Shown here one piece after another: positions 1-14,745 of a stretch of 64,000 nucleotides of DNA. The stretch covers positions 401,041-465,040 of the forward strand of contig MU867088.1 in NCBI GenBank assembly GCA_033725935.1, written 5' to 3'. The notes beneath the pieces were generated by a model, which was not told the DNA's origin, ran no database searches, and saw nothing but the letters and a program-made list of their open reading frames with translations. The stretch comes from Cladorrhinum sp. PSN259. Its lineage: Eukaryota; Ascomycota; Sordariomycetes; Sordariales; Podosporaceae. Position 1 is the first letter of the stretch. Each line of letters opens with the position of its first letter. The translations under genes and the position numbers were made by a program.

Positions 1-1665
1 CCCCCTCATCACGCAACGGCCGGCAATTATTGTAATCCAATCCATACATCCAAAAGTGTTGTGTCATGTGTGATCCTGTGATGCTGACCACTTTACTCAT
101 GTAAGACCTACATGACTTGTCACTTTCTTCTTCTTTTTTTCGGCGGGAGGGCGTGTTGTAACCCATAAGACGGGGGAGAAGAGAGTAAAAGAGCAAATTA
201 GTATTATTCTTACTATTATTGATCACCTGTCCTCCTTTTTTTTTTCTTTCTGGTTTTGTTAAACTTTGTGGTAAGACAAGTTACAAAAAAAGAATGGGCG
301 AAAATAAAAAATAAAAATATCCAATTTGATACCGGCCCGATACAGCAGCAGCAGCAGCCCTTCCTTCCTTTCCTTCCCTTCCTTCCCTTTTTCCCGCTTT
401 CTGTTTTCTGCTTTGTGCTTCTTTTTTCATTTATCAGTACCAAGAAAAATGGAATATCCGTATTTAAAAACCCCCCCAAAAATAATGAAAAAAAAAGCTG
501 TGTAACGGAATTTATATCACAGGTTGCATCTAGATGTCTCAAACCGGGAAAAAAAACCGTAAGTAGCGAGGAGGCGTATTGATTGATCGATTGATTGATT
601 GCTTCATTGATTGATGGATCTAGTACATAATCCGTCGGAGTTTGGGGGGGGGATTTAGCTCCTATTTCCGATTCTGAACAAAAAAAAAAACACGAGATAA
701 ACGACCTCGAAGAACTTTGTTAGGGATTTATTTCTCTTGGAGGGGGTATATGACGAGATTATATAACTAGGTAATCCAATTACAGTGTATATATATTTAT
801 ATATTTATAAGAGTTCAAGAATGATGGAGGGGGCGTGCGTGCATTGTGTAACCAATGCCCACCTCCACCCCCCATCAGTGAGCGTACACTCTCGACGAGT
901 AAGAAATGAGAACTTCCATGAGAAATGGCTGCATACGAACATGATGGAAACCCATATCAAGACGATCAATCGAATACGACTTTGATTCTCAGACTATGCA
1001 ATGACAGCGAGATCTTATCTGTCTTCAAATAATTACATAGAACCCAAACAAAACAGCACCGTTCAAAGGCAGCGGAAAGCAGATAAGTTACGGCGTCTGT
1101 TGAGGTAATAGGTAGAGAGTAAGGTAAGGGTACGGTAGTAGGGTAGTAAGTAGTAGTCAATAAGTATAAACACAAAATAATCCTCCACCCACGACCAAAA
1201 AAGTTTCTTATGATATCCCATATTTCCTTCCTTATTGTTTCCATCTTTTCCCGCCTCTCATCAAGAGAACGACACAAAACAAAAGTGCAAAAGCCAATTA
1301 GCCAGCCATTTCATCCAACCCAAAAAGACCCACAAACCCCTACTAGATATATCAAGAAGGATAAAAGAAAATGAAGAGGGAATGATAAGCGCATGTGTTG
1401 TGTGTTGTGAGTGTGTAGTGTTGGGTATCTCCCCCGCGTGCGTGCTGTCCCAAGTAAACAAAACTTAAAGGCCTGGCACATAAAAAAATACCATAGAAAA
1501 AATGAAACCAAAGTCTCTTGTGATGCAAAATGCTGAGAGTGGGAAAATGAAACTAATGCTGCTGATGATGATGATGATGAATACTTCCACCACCTTCTCC
1601 GTCGTTTTCAACCCGTAAATACATAGATAATTATCCAAAAAGAAAACAACTAACAAGAAAAAGGA
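1..1665. other. Intergenic / 3' flank, no supported gene
   Basis: No reading frame here has protein-like composition or splice signals. The stretch holds T- and A-rich runs, a (GATT)n-like tract near 583-615, a CAG run near 344-357 and a GATGAT run near 1563-1580. The right end is probably the 3' untranslated region of the downstream minus-strand regulator, whose stop codon is at 1666. Confidence 0.6.
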
Positions 1666-4600
1666 TTAACGATGCATCGACGGAATCATACCATGAGGTG
1701 ATGCACCCCCTTCCGTCTTTATCGGGGGCGGTGGAAGGTGTGAATTTTGGAGCGGCGGCCCCGGTAATGGTGTTCTTCCCATATTAGGCTTCATGTCTAT
1801 CGGGGTGCTGGGTGCATGCATACCACCGGAATACGACATGGGGTTCGACATCAATGGGGGAGCAGGAGCCTTTTCAGCCATCGGAGGAACCGGCTTCGGC
1901 GGTGGAATAGACCCGTAAGTACCGTTGCTCATAGAACCGTTCGCACCATAGGCCGGGCTAACAGCAGATTGTTGTTGCTGATGCTGCTGCTGTTGGTACT
2001 GATCACCCGTCAACTCTTGCACCGTCATGCCGGCCTGGGTATCCATCGATTGCCTAGGCAATTCACTGGCGTGAGGTGGTGGGACTTCTCCCGGCAGGAG
2101 CGAGTAGGGTCTGTTCCTCCAGAGCTCGTACTGAAGACCCTCCAAGATGCGCAAGTCCACTTCGAGTGCACTGCTTGGTACCGCAATGACCTTGAAGAAT
2201 GCAATCGTCTTGGCGAAGAGGCTTTGCAACTTGGCCTCAGGAATAAACCGGTTCAGAGTCGGATCTTTGAACGATGCTGTTAGGGTGAGGAGGTTGCCCC
2301 ATTGCCTGTTGTTGTTTTAGTTAACCGCGCTGTCTGAGTTAGAAAGGGATTTGGGGTGTTTCTTACGCATGAGCTGTGCCGAAAATGTTGGTGACAATGA
2401 AGCGGTGTTGACGAATCCCATGGAAGGCCGAAGTGCTCTCAATTAGAGCGCGGATTCCCTTCCTCGCGTACTCGATCGTCCCATCGGCAGGTGGACCACC
2501 CAGGCTGTTGTTGTCTGTTGATATACCTGCCATGGCCACATCGCCTGAGGATATGTTTGCCCTCTCAAAATTGTACTCGATGATCTGTCTGACGAAAGGA
2601 CGGAAAGTGATGACATGTGCGCCCCAGTATTTGGCGCGTAATCTTGCCGACAAAATGTCAGATGCTGGAGGATCCGTGTGTTCGAATTTGTACGCGGCGG
2701 GAATAAAGCGCATGTCAAGAGCAGTTTCGATGGTTTCGAGAATTTCGGCACCCTCGAGCAACTGTCGAAGCGGTTTCGGGTTTTCAGGGTTGTAGAGCAT
2801 TTGGTGTATCTGGTTTAGATTCTTGCGCAGGTACAGCTGGGCCAGGTAGCTTTGGAGTACCTTTTCTTCAAAGCCCCACCCCAGGGCCATCTTGATGCTA
2901 GGATAAGGCATTATATCCTCAAACGCCAGGATATGTGACTGCGGCAGTGGAAGCTCTGCAACGATGTCGCTCTCAAGCTGCAGAATCGACCAGAAGGCAA
3001 AGACCAGCAGATTGTCAACCTTGTCCTTGATCTGCTCCTGATCAGAAGTGCTCATTTGCTTCTCCTGCAGCTTTCTGTATCGATCCATGCTCGGCCTCAT
3101 CTTGGTCTGCAGCGCCCAGCTGGCTTGCTTGATATGGGCGAAGCTTTCAATCACCCTCCCGAGCTGACCATAATACAACCCCGCCAGAATGTGTGCGTGG
3201 ACGTGCCGGATGCTGAAGCCGCCCATTTGGCCCCCCAGAATATCGGTGGCGTACGCAAAGTAATCGAGCCCTGGTATTCGGTCCATGTTCCTCTCAAGAC
3301 CGGCAGCTGAAGCGGATGGCATGTTATAAAATCTGCCACCGGAAACCGGATAGGAGGATCTCCTGCTGCTACTCGACCCATCTCTGGGAGATGCTGGATA
3401 TCCACCAGTCGACTGTGAATACGGTGCGTACGAGGGTGGCGAGGTTTGAGTTGGTGATTGGGCGGGCGGGTAACCATTCTGAGCGAAGGAGGGACCGCCC
3501 GGGGTCTCAGTCGCGGCGTGAGCAGGAGTCATCGGGGTGAGAGGAGCTGGTTCCGGAATCCTGTCGTCTGCGCAGGAACATATTTTCCCCAGCGCAAGTA
3601 CTAACAGCACGATGGCATTGTTGATGGAGCGCTGGAAGTGGGGCTTTGTCTTGACAAAGTGTGAGTCGGGAGCATCGGCAGCAGGTGATCGCGAGCGTTT
3701 CCTTTTCGACCCGATCGTCTCGACGAACTTTGCCACACCGGGGTTGCCTGCCGCTTGTTTCTTGTTTTCGAACTGGACGCTGGCGAGAAACAGCTGGACC
3801 ATTGCGTTCAGCTCCTCCGGGATGAGCAGCGGATGCATATTCTGGATATGCTCGTTGAAGCTCGCGACATAGTCCCAGACCATCAGTTCGCTGAAATCAA
3901 GGTGCACCTGCCAGGCCGGTCGGCCATCAGGTCCCGGGGAGCCATTAATGCTTCCCCAGCAGTCGGATGGCGATGGTGCCCCGGACTCAAAGTAATCATC
4001 GTGAACATGCATTGAGCCCAAGTCCTGCAGGGCGTCCGCCCGGCTCCCGTCGTAACCCTCGCCCCGTCCCCATAGTCGAAGAATTCCGCGCTTCTCTTCA
4101 TTTCGGATCGGGAACTCGTCGATGAACCGGATCAGGTCGGGACCCATATAATTCTTTGCGATGCTGAAGATGGGCGGCCATTTCAAGAGTAGCGAGGCTG
4201 GGGTCGTGTGGTTTGGCGGAATGGTCGGGGCTCCAGGACGCACAAGTGGACCAGGTTCAACCTCCTTTTCTTCATCCGCCTGCATCTTCCTCGCGATATT
4301 TCGCGCCTCTTCGGTATCAATCGGGGCTGATGGTCCTGCGGGCATCGTTTCACCTGGCGAAGAAGAATATGCGTCGTCCCTCCCAGGCGCTGGTGATTCA
4401 GCTGAAGCTGGTCGTTCCTCCATATCCTGCATGAGCGAGTCTGTTGGAGCTAATGACGAAGGCACAACTACGTGCTTCAAGGCTGCCTCCATCCTGACCA
4501 TGCGGTCGTTGAATAACTGAAACTGTTGTGACATTGCAAGCATCGTTTCCAGAATATCTGCCTGTACCTTGTCTTGTCTGAATGCGGCGTCAGTCGAATG

Positions 4601-5531
4601 GTCTTGACAGCTTCTTTTCCACCACAAAACTCACTGTTTTGGGACCGACTCCCGATATCTGCATTCCTGCTTCTTCTCCTTGCACCCCTTACATGGTTTC
4701 ATCTCATCGCACTTGGCCTTGAGCGCTCGGCATGATTCGCAAGCCTGCGCATTGAACCGTTAGTGACTCTCCTGAACCATACAGAACCCAACAATGTCTA
4801 CAAACCTGTGAGGCTCTCTGGGCCTTGCGCTTTCCGCTCGCAGCTGCGATTTGGATTGGGTATGGTGGCCCATCGTGAGTCGGCGTGTATGGATGTTGCG
4901 CGTATTCGTAGGGCTGTCCGTGTGGCATGGGGGGTTGTGGTGGATAGGTTTGTTGCCGATACATTGGCGGTTGCTGGGGGGCATTATCATAACTCATGTG
5001 TCTCTTCTCGTCGCCATATGGTTGTGGTGGTAAAGCAGAATGGGGCGTCGCCGGTGTCATGGTGTCCGTAGAGAGGGGCCTGCGAATCTGCGGCAGGGTG
5101 TTGTCTTCAGATAGGCCCGGCTTCTCGATGTGATCCCTGGAAGCGTACCCGGGGTAGGCGGCAGGCGCGGGGGAATGTGGTGGTTGTCTATGATCCTGTA
5201 TCGGCGGGTACCTCTCGGGCTCATGGTGTCTCCGGTCGTCGATGGGTGTCTGCGCATTGGGCGGTGGCGGTGGCAGAGGATGGTGAGGATGAGATGGATG
5301 GGGGTCACCGGAACCGGGAGCGCGGGAGTAGTGGTGCGGCGACGGCCGGTGAGGCGAGTGTTGATACGGACCCGTCGTCGGTGTGTGATGAGGTGCTTGA
5401 GCGGTCGTGGGAGAGGGATTGGGATTCAGGAGCGACGACACACCGTGATGATGCGAGCCCAGTGCTGACCACGACGAGGAGCCGGGAGGCATCACACGGG
5501 GTCGCTTGGGGTCAGGCGCCCCTGGGTCCAT
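1666..5531 (-). CDS. Zn2Cys6 fungal transcription factor, large
   Basis: Nuclear DNA-binding regulator. Four exons keep frame: 5531-4806, 4744-4635, 4577-2367 and 2305-1666, giving 1228 residues. The N-terminal ~240 residues are Pro/His-rich and disordered. The Zn2Cys6 cluster lies at residues 244-270 with spacing C-X2-C-X6-C-X5-C-X2-C-X6-C (C244, C247, C254, C260, C263, C270). It is preceded by a basic GKRKAQRASQ stretch and followed by a heptad-like dimerisation segment near 283-315. A fungal transcription-factor middle homology region fills much of exon 3, and the tail is Gln/Pro-rich. Exon 2 encodes little besides the zinc cluster. The 2306-2366 intron was chosen because only the acceptor before 2305 keeps frame and yields HAQWGNLLTL. 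The family resembles regulators annotated as RegA, or CLR-1/ClrA of cellulose response, but I cannot decide orthology, so no symbol is given. Confidence 0.88.
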
Positions 5532-8500
5532 GGCTAGGGGGAGGGGGTCTTATATATGTATGTACATGAATACCTTTGACACTAGACGGCGGCGGCCAGA
5601 TGCGAAGTCAGGCAACAAGCAACAGAAGCAATGACCCACGAGCAGACAGTGCCCGGCAACACCAGTACGGAACACCAGCGGGGAGGAGACCCGTCTTGGG
5701 GGTAGAGCAAGTGTGAGCCCGGGGCGACCCGTGACTTGCGCAAGCCCACGTCTCTCTGGATGCGGCGCACAACAGGGACAAGCAGGACGAGGGGAGGATG
5801 CAGGAGCAGGAGCTCAGGAGCTCAGCAACAACGTAGGCACTCGGCAGCAGCAGTGGGAAGCAGCAGCGGCAGCTTGTTGTGCAAGGTGCAAGCTCACGAG
5901 CGGGCTCACCGGAGGTCCTGCTTATTGGCCCTGGTCTGGCATAAGCCGCTTGTGTTGCTTTGTGGATGTGGAGGGGGAGTTCGGCAGAGGGCGACAAAAA
6001 AGCTCGCCAGGGTCTCTTAGCCTTTCCGCCTCACTCGGTTCGCGTTTCGATAGAGCTCGGCCGAGCAGCAGGACTTAGACCAACCAGTTGGGCAGCAACG
6101 GTCCAGTTGCGTGGTCGTGGGTTCTTGGGGTGGGCGGGCGAGTGGGGAGGCTTCGAAAAGACAGAACAGAGCTCGTTTCGTTCGGTTCAAGGATGCGGCT
6201 TTCGGCAGGCCGGCAGGGCGAAGTCGGGCCAGATGCTCTCCCCTTGAATCCTTGGGGCCTCTGGTGGGTATCCGTATGCTGGTAGGCCTTTTACACATAA
6301 AAACCGAGGGGCGGAGATGGCACTGTGGTGGTGCAGAGCGTCAACAGGCCAGGAGATGGGGAGCTGGGAGCTGAGTCCGATGTTGTTTTTTCGGGGCCTT
6401 GCCTCTGGAGAGAAGGATAAATTGAGGTACGGTCATCAGCTGCGGAGCACGTCTCATCAAGACCCTTGGCCAAACCAGGGTGGTGGAGAGCTACTGCTGG
6501 TAGGGGGTCGATGGGACAATCAAAAGGTGTGCAAACAGGTGGGCCTCGCACAGTCCGGGGTGTGTATCCCTCTGGTCTCTTTTTTTTTTTCGAGTTAAGC
6601 GGGCAGCTAACCCAGGTTCCTTTTTTCTTGGCGAATGAGCGGCTTTCGTTGGTAGCTGGTACTCCTTTTTTTCCGGTCGTGTCCTTGTATGTATCCGTTT
6701 CTCATTCGGAGAAGAGAAGTAGAGCCGGAATGGTGACACAAGGTGTTTGTTGGTAGGGTAGGGTATGTTTGGATGAGGAGAAGCAGGTCAGCACCGAACA
6801 GCCCGCTCATATCCTTCTCTTTTCCCTTTGGTCCCGAGGTCCCAGTGTTGCCCGCCAGTTGGAGCAAAGTGGTGCGGAGATGCGGCTTAGCGCGGGGCGT
6901 GATAGTTCAGGACCGGCAGACGCGACAGACGGCATTCGACCCAGTGCGAGCGGTGGCAGTGACTGCAGTGACCGACAGGACAGAGTGACAGTTGAAAAAG
7001 GAAAACCGGAGACGGGAAGACGGGAGCAAACAAGACACAACTTGACACAACCTAGGAAGAGGCACAACCGCGAAGGCGTGGGAAGAAACACCCGTGACCT
7101 CGTTGTGTATGTACTCCGTCCAAGTGCATGTCCTGCAGGGTGCGCGCATGGTTGGCGAGACGAGGAGGGGGCCGCAAAGTGCGGAAGGCTGCTCTCCAAC
7201 ACACATCCATCCATCCGTCCATAATAAATCCTCACCTACACCACCACCACAAACTCAACCTCAGCCATCACCCACGCACCACCGCCATCCCATCCCGTCC
7301 GCCGCCATGGTCTCTTCGTTGCGGCAGGGGTCTGATTCCGCACCGTGCCCTTGGAGGCTGGATGGCTGCAGCAGACGCCGTAGGGTGTACCGTTCAGTAC
7401 CGACGACCCGAGAACGGGACATTCGTCCGTTCGACTGGGTACTTTGTATTTGGCAGCTTTAGTGTGCTTGCCGTAGGAGTCGTCGCCATCCGTCGTCCTC
7501 CGCCAGGCTGGGAATGCGTCCACAAGGTCGGGACGATCTAAGACAGGCGGGAGGCGGGCAGCTCTGTCAAACCAAATCACAAGCCTCGCAAGACAACCAG
7601 GAAGTTCCTTGTGCGAGTGATTAACCAGAAGCGTATCTGTGTTCCAGATGGAGGTACAACCTTGAAGGAATGATCGGAAATGGATGGGAGATGGGTCCAT
7701 GTCCAAGTGCCATCCAGTCCCTGCTCCAATGGGAGATTTGGAGAGAGATTTGGGGTATGCACGGCGCACCTTCTGGTCTGACCGCTACCCTGCCAGGGCC
7801 CGGATCACCAGCCAAGGTGCCGAGATTTTGTGATGGAACCTGGCCAGTGGCAGGCAAAAGAGGAAAGAGCCACCACGGCAGCCTCGGGTTCGAGACACAT
7901 GACAGAAGGAGCCATCATTGAATTTGCATTGAACTTCCTTTGCATCCTGGAACATTCCACTCTTTCAACGGGCAGGCACAACTTGGACTCATATTTGTCT
8001 TCTGGGATGTTGCTCCCAGTTCCTTGGCTGGCCGCACGCCGGCGATTTTTGGGCCAAGCGATGTCTGTGCTGCATGTTCTAGCAGGCTTGGTCCCTGTAA
8101 GACATTCCCCGCCATCCACAATTCTGTCTCCTCTCTGCCGCTCCCCGTCTTGCCCTCTTTCGCATCATCACATTGGATTATCTCTCTCTCTCACCTCAGC
8201 GGCATCCGAGAGACGAGACGGGACACCGCCTTTTGCCCATCCCAGTTGCCTGGAAGGAGATAGGCAGGACGGTCCGAGACTGAGTCTGGTATCCAGAAGG
8301 CCTGGAACTTACCGACTTTGTACGGAATACCTAGGAGCCACGGTATGACAACCAACGGAATAAACCTGGAAATGGCGCAGCAGCCGCTCCAACGAGAACC
8401 TGGGAGCTGATCCCATTCTCCAGTCATCACCTTATCACTGATATCGCAACCATTGCCCACTTGTTTTCTATCCCATCTTCTAGATTTCCAATGCAATTCT

Positions 8501-11500
8501 GGCGCTTACAAATAGCGCCGCACGTTGTTGGGAGCACACGCCAACATTGCTGATCGCAGATGATCTACTGTGCAGCAATTATGCCGAACAGCAGGGTCGC
8601 ATTCATGTGCATACTAGAGAGATTGCACACATCATTCGGCCCAGTCACTGAGGATATTTCTGAAGGACGGAGACGACAGACCCCATCGATGATCTGTGGT
8701 GTTCCAGCGGATTACTGGAAACATGGATGGGTGGAAAGAACCCTGTTGGCTTGGCCTGGGTGCCGGGCCCGTGTGAGTGAGCCTAGCGTCCCTGCTGTGG
8801 CGTTCTGCCAAAAGGCTTGGCCAATCATGTCGAGCAGATCCTGTCCCAGGAGCGTGGGTGAGGGGCCCAAGACCTCAGGATGGCCATTTTGGGCTTCCGA
8901 TGGCCGAAGCTTGGGGTTTTGGCTCCGCATGCTGCCATTTCGCTGCCTTTCCTCATCGTCCTCACCCCCACACTCAGCTCACAACGGCAAACCTCTGTTC
9001 GTATCGATGATGGCAATGATTTCAGGCTTTCGGACAGGGGACAAAAAAAGATCCGGACTGACTTGAACAAACAACACGAGCGCAGAGAGCGGGGTTGGGG
9101 TTGCGTGGAACGGTTGCTTTGCTCTGCCTCAGGGCCGCATGGTCGCATGGGGAGAGATTGGGGAAGGAGAGGGAGCCTCGACTCCGACACCCTTGACTGA
9201 GGGACGCAGGGACGATGGTAGATAATGCCATGAGCACGTTTTGGGCTCGTGCCGCTCGGTGAGCGTACGACGAAATTGCTCTGCTCACCTTGTCAGCGGT
9301 CACACATGTGTCCCGTTTGATTCGGGAAGACTCGGTCAAATTCGCTCCAATGCAACAACACCAGGAGATATTGTTGATCATATCAGCCCAACTGACAGGG
9401 CCTTGTTTTGGCCCTTTGGTAGAGAGGGCGAACCCCGCATGAACTTTTGCACCACCCACCGAGCGACCCGGCTCGACAGTCCAATGCGACACCCTTCACC
9501 AACATAACGTGCACGCATGACTTGCTTGTCATTACTTGTTACCCCACTCCGAAAACACCATGAAGCAATCCCCAAGTCGCGAAGATGCTGATCACTCAGG
9601 AATCAGTCACAAGAGTCATGCCGACACTGGTCTTTGGGCCAAACATAGACATCAAACAAGGGGACGGAGCCAGCTCCGTGATCGACCCTTCCATCAGCGG
9701 GGTGCGTTCAGAACCAAGAGTCTTGTCAGGACTTCAGCGTCCTGGATATGGAAGGGATTGACACAGCCAAACGGTGCAGATAGGTGTATCCCCTGCTTCG
9801 GTTTCATGGTTTCACAGTGCGGGGAAGGCTGGTTTCTCCGTTGGGCTTTTTCATGATACCGAAGGTGTTAAAAGGCACAATTCTTGGGGACACATGGTTC
9901 ACTGACATGGGTAGGCAGGACGATCATTATACGCTAGACCGACGGCAGTCGACTTTGCTTTTACCAAGCTGGTGATCACAAGATAAAAAAAAAAAAGAGA
10001 CTAGCATGCCCCCCACGCTTTGGTCTCCGGGAACTCATCGCAAAGAACCCTTATTTTTTCTCACCGTTTAATCCAGCACGCTGAATGGTCCATCAGGCAG
10101 TCGTTTTATTTGATAGCGTTGTGCGCGGTTGGACAAACGGCGGAGGCGGCGGCGTCGGGCGGGTTGGGGGAAATGTGTACAAGCTAGCAAATGAATTCAG
10201 GTTGTGTTCGGTCTCCCAGCGTCCCGGCGGCTGGATTGGGGGGACAGGAAGGGCAGGGGACACCCCTGGCCTTGTCCCTGTCTTGTTCTCCATGATGGTC
10301 ACGGCGTTGCGACCCAGGAAATGGGGAAAAATGGTTCTGAACCATCGCTAAGAAAACCAATAATTTGTTCAGTTATGGTACATGGGGGTTGATGATGAAA
10401 GATGACCGGGGAGGAACATCAACCTTGATGGCCAGTGTGTGAGCGAGCGAGCCACCAACAACTGCTGCTTCTTTGCTTCTGGAAAGAGAAGCAGACTAAG
10501 TATGAAGTGGCCAACCGGGCTGGGCCTCCAAGCGAAGCCGCTTACAAAGAAGATGGATATCGAAAATTGATGAGGGGATATTCTTTCTCAGTTGAGAAGG
10601 AAAAGGAAGGGCTTCTCTTCGTCACGGTTGTGGCCTGCCCCAAAAAAGGGGCGAACGGGGCAACGCGAGTGCAACATTTGGGGATTTGTCAATTGTCATT
10701 TGTCACTGATCGCTTGGTTTCTTGATGAAGACAAAATGAAAGAATGACGGGAGACCAGTGGTGTGGTTCCTGTTTTCTTAGTGTCTGATCCACTGGTGTC
10801 AAAAGCGGTTTCTTGCCTCCGGCGTGGGGACGGATACACTTAGTGTACATGGACAGCAAACGCAAGGCACAACAGCAGTGGTGGAAGCACCACGCCACCA
10901 CTCGTAAACGAACCCAGGGAGCTGGGAACTGGGATTGTTTTGAGATTTGACCGGCCGGGAACCGGGATGGGATGGGGATGGAACGAGTGGATGTGGTCGT
11001 TCTTCTGGAAATTCTCGCCGCCGGTATCCCGTCCAATCCACTGTCTTGGGGAGGCATCGTTGTGGAGAATGTCTCAGATTCATCATCATCAAGGTTTTTC
11101 TTTTGTTTTTTTGTTCTCATTGCTTTTTCTTCTCGCGGCCGAGGCAAATACTTGGCCAGGTCTCCAAACATCTTCCCTCATATTTTGTGATGTATACCAA
11201 ACTTTTCGGCCTGATGATCTCTTCAAAGGGGGCCCCAGATTCATCATGATTGCTTTGAATGGAACATGTCATATTCAGGAGGAGTGGCGAGGCGTTCAGC
11301 TCGCCTCGGAAAATATGGTCTGGAGTCAAACACCCACCTTGGACAAACAAAAGAAATGAGAAGGAAGACAAGGGAAAGAAGCAAGATAATAAACCCCCAA
11401 ACCATCAGAAGTTGACACAGACTAGATGTATGGATGGATGGACGGAAACTAATAGTAGAAGCTTGCCAAGATGGAAGACATGGCCGAAGATGGCTTGAAT

Positions 11501-12572
11501 CCCCGTAGCTTGGAACAGTTATTATTCTTGGACGGTTGCGTCGGTTAGGTTTTTTTGCAATCTTTTTTTTTGGTTTTCTTCTTTTTTTCTGTTACTAGTA
11601 TATACATCTATCTGCATGCAAGACACACACACACAAGATAAGATTCTTGTTTTTCGTGCTTGAAAGCTGAAAGAGGAGCCAGCCAACCGGCAACCAGGGA
11701 GGGAAACGTGGGATGATCCCCCCCCCCCCTTAGGAGGTCCCAAGGAGGGATGGGAGGGGTGCCACTTTGCCATGTGGGTTTTAGTGTGCCGAGTGATGCT
11801 AAACATGCTAATGATGCTAGTGATGGCCTAATAGCTCTAACTAGTTAAGTGCAGTTTTTTTTGGGGTGGTGGTGGTGGGTTTGAGTGGGTAAAAGTGTTG
11901 TAATAAGGTTACGACGCTGCCTTTTTTTTTTTTTTTACTTTCTTTTGGTTCGAGAAGCGAATGCGTACAACATTGAGGAGGGATGGGGGGGTACGGGTAC
12001 CTGAATGAGGGAAGGGTGAAAGGGGAGGAAAAAAAGGGGGGGAGGAGTAGTCTAGGAGGTGGAGTCTGTCTGGGCGGGTTGAGTTTTTGTGAGGATTCAG
12101 TTTTAGATAGTACATACTATAAGTCAATGGAGTTTTGTTTAGAGATTGTAAACTGGTTTCTGGAGATGGATGGAGCATTTCTACACTACGGATATGAAGA
12201 CGAGAAAAGAAAAGAAAAGAAAAGAAAGAAAGGGGAAAGCCGGTAGCGTTATCTTTTTTTCAGTATTCGTTTTCTTGACCGTAGGTAGACGACTAGGTTA
12301 GCCACCCTCAACTCCAGCTTCGGAATTCTAAACATTATTCTTCTTTTTTGAGAAAGGGGGGAGAGGGGCGCCGGGGCTGCTTTCACAACGAACATGTGGT
12401 CATTTTGACGTGTCAAATGTTTGTTGGTAACAGCGGTTTTTTTTGGTTTGTTTTCTGCTCTGTTTTGTTTTGTTTAGGTGAGGTGAGGTGGGTTGTTCGG
12501 AGGTGTGGTGGGATGTGTCAACGACTTTTTGTCGGGTGACAATAACAAACATTTCTTTTTTTGTGTATATAC

Positions 12573-12574
12573 AC

Positions 12575-12655
<81 letters not shown>

Positions 12656-12688
12656 TGTGTTTGTGTGTTTGTGTGTTTGTGTGTTTGA
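12573..12688. repeat. (GT)n microsatellite
   Basis: About 115 bp of almost pure GT dinucleotides, changing on the right to GTGTTT-type units. All frames across it translate into VCVC or HTHT repeats and are not genes. Confidence 0.95.
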
Positions 12689-14716
12689 GATCAATGAGGG
12701 GAAAGAGAAGTATAGAAGGGGAAAAAGAAAACAAAAAAGAGGGTCAAGAGTACATACATACACAAGAAAGGGAAAAAAAGCAAACATCGCTTGCTCATTC
12801 GGACTTTTTTGCTTGCTGCTGAAAGTTTTGACGAACGGACAGCCTATCATTTTCTCTCGACGTTCAACAAAGTGAGACATGGGATTTCTTGCTTTGCTCA
12901 AATGGGACACATGCATGCATTAGATTCATGTTGTTGGGTATTCCCAGCTTTCGATCCATCCCATCGATCTAATCCACCGATCGATCCGTCCGTTCTTCTA
13001 TTTTAGTGTTTTGATGCCAGCCGACCGGGCCGATCCACAGCCAACACAAGTCATCGGATGCATTTAAATACACATATACCTGATTTTTAGGAACTTTGGG
13101 AAAGAAAAACTTGGAAATCGAAAACAGAAGGTGGGGAATAAAGTGGAAGAAGGGAATAAAGTGGAAGAAAGGAAAAAGAAAAGAAAAAAACGGGTTAACC
13201 GTCTCGGTGGATATTTACTTCAAGTTTCAACCCCATCGTATTGGTAACCAATCATTTCTTGCCTTTTCCAGTCTTGGGAACTTGAAGTGGTGGTGGTGGT
13301 GGTGGTGGCGGTGAGGTAAAAGAAATTATCTTCTTTCTTTCTAGAGTTTTTTTTCTTCCTTTCTTTTTCTCTCACGAGACCTGTTTCGTCCTTAGCCAGT
13401 GGGTAGGGTAGGTAAGGTATGTACCTCTTGTTTTTGATAGGCAAGTGGGTAGGTAAGTATTGTTCTGTTTATCTGAGCCATCATCATCATCATCATCTCC
13501 ACTCCTACCATCCAGAAACCCCTGAACCGCTAGTATCGGTGTTGCCGGGAGCGTTAAACATCGAATGGGTTTTGTTTGATGTCATTAGAGGAAAGTTGAG
13601 CGCCTCAGAGGTAAAGGTGGAAGAGGGGTGTAAGTAGGAAGAGCGGTAGGTACCTGAAGGAGGCGAGATCCTTGTAAGCTGAAGAAAGCCCTGCTGTTGA
13701 TGTTGTGGATGTTATGGAGTAGATGACACACCCCAGTAATTTACGTTATGGCAGGAAGAGAAGTCAAGTCAAGTCACGGTTTACACGGTGCTGCTTGTAC
13801 GACTCGGGATATCTAGCACAAGGTACGTGAAGAGCAGTTAAGGATACCTAAAGTGGACTTGAAAAGAGACGTGAATACAAGCAAGGCGAGCATGGAAAGA
13901 AAGTCAAGAACGCCTAAGCAGTGGTTCAAAGGTGCGTAAGTACATGTGAGGTCGATACAGTCTATCGGCCTCATGGTATTGTTTCACGGGTGTAGATATT
14001 GAACTGAACCGATAGACTTCCGCTGAACTATCTGAGACATCTCCGCCGCCGCCATTCATCTTCACGACGGCAACTCCGGAATGGCTGGATCGGTGTGGCC
14101 GGAGACTGTGGGCTGAGAGGTGTTCTGTTGATGCCATGGTGGAAGTGAGGGATCACGCAGCTCGAGACGAAGGAAGGCAAGACGCAAAGTGTTTTTTTCT
14201 CCCTGACGTGCTGAAGCCGATGATGCTAACCAGACAGAAGGAGTATATCCCGCACATCTCCACTGTGGACTCAGTTGTTGCGGTGAAGAGAGGCAAAAAC
14301 GGGTGAAGTTTTTTTTGGGTTTTTTTTTCACCGTTCGCCCTCCGAAACTCCTCGGTTAACCATCTCATACACCTCCGCTTGTCTCAGGAGAAGAAAGTAA
14401 ACGAAGGTAGGTACTTTATGACGCCTTCGTTGATGTCACTTCAGAAACTAGAGGGATTTCGGTCCGAAATTTTAGGACGGAGAAGCCGGTCGGATCGCAT
14501 GATCTGAGACATTTTCCCTTTGTGACAAAGAAGAAAGAAAAAAAAAGAGGCTAAACGCCTGGCTTTTCATGTAGGTCATTCCGGATGTATCAAGCTCAGT
14601 TAACAAGAGAGAGAGCCAGGAAAACCCACTTCCTTGGATAACCTCCCATTCCTGGATGACGGAGGTGAGGATCGGATTTGCTCGGATTCGAGACAATTTT
14701 TAAGTAGGTTTTCAGG

Positions 14717-14745
14717 AGAAAGAAGAAGAAGAAGAAGAAGAAGAA
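14717..14745. repeat. (GAA)n microsatellite
   Basis: Short uninterrupted GAA/AGA trinucleotide tract in non-coding DNA. Confidence 0.85.

Noticed and set aside
7236..9492. Several frames of 150-177 codons in the gene-poor spacer
   Set aside because: No motifs, no conserved splice structure, and comparable frames occur on the opposite strand at the same places.
12474..12916. Cys/Val- and His/Thr-repeat proteins
   Set aside because: Translations of the GT microsatellite.
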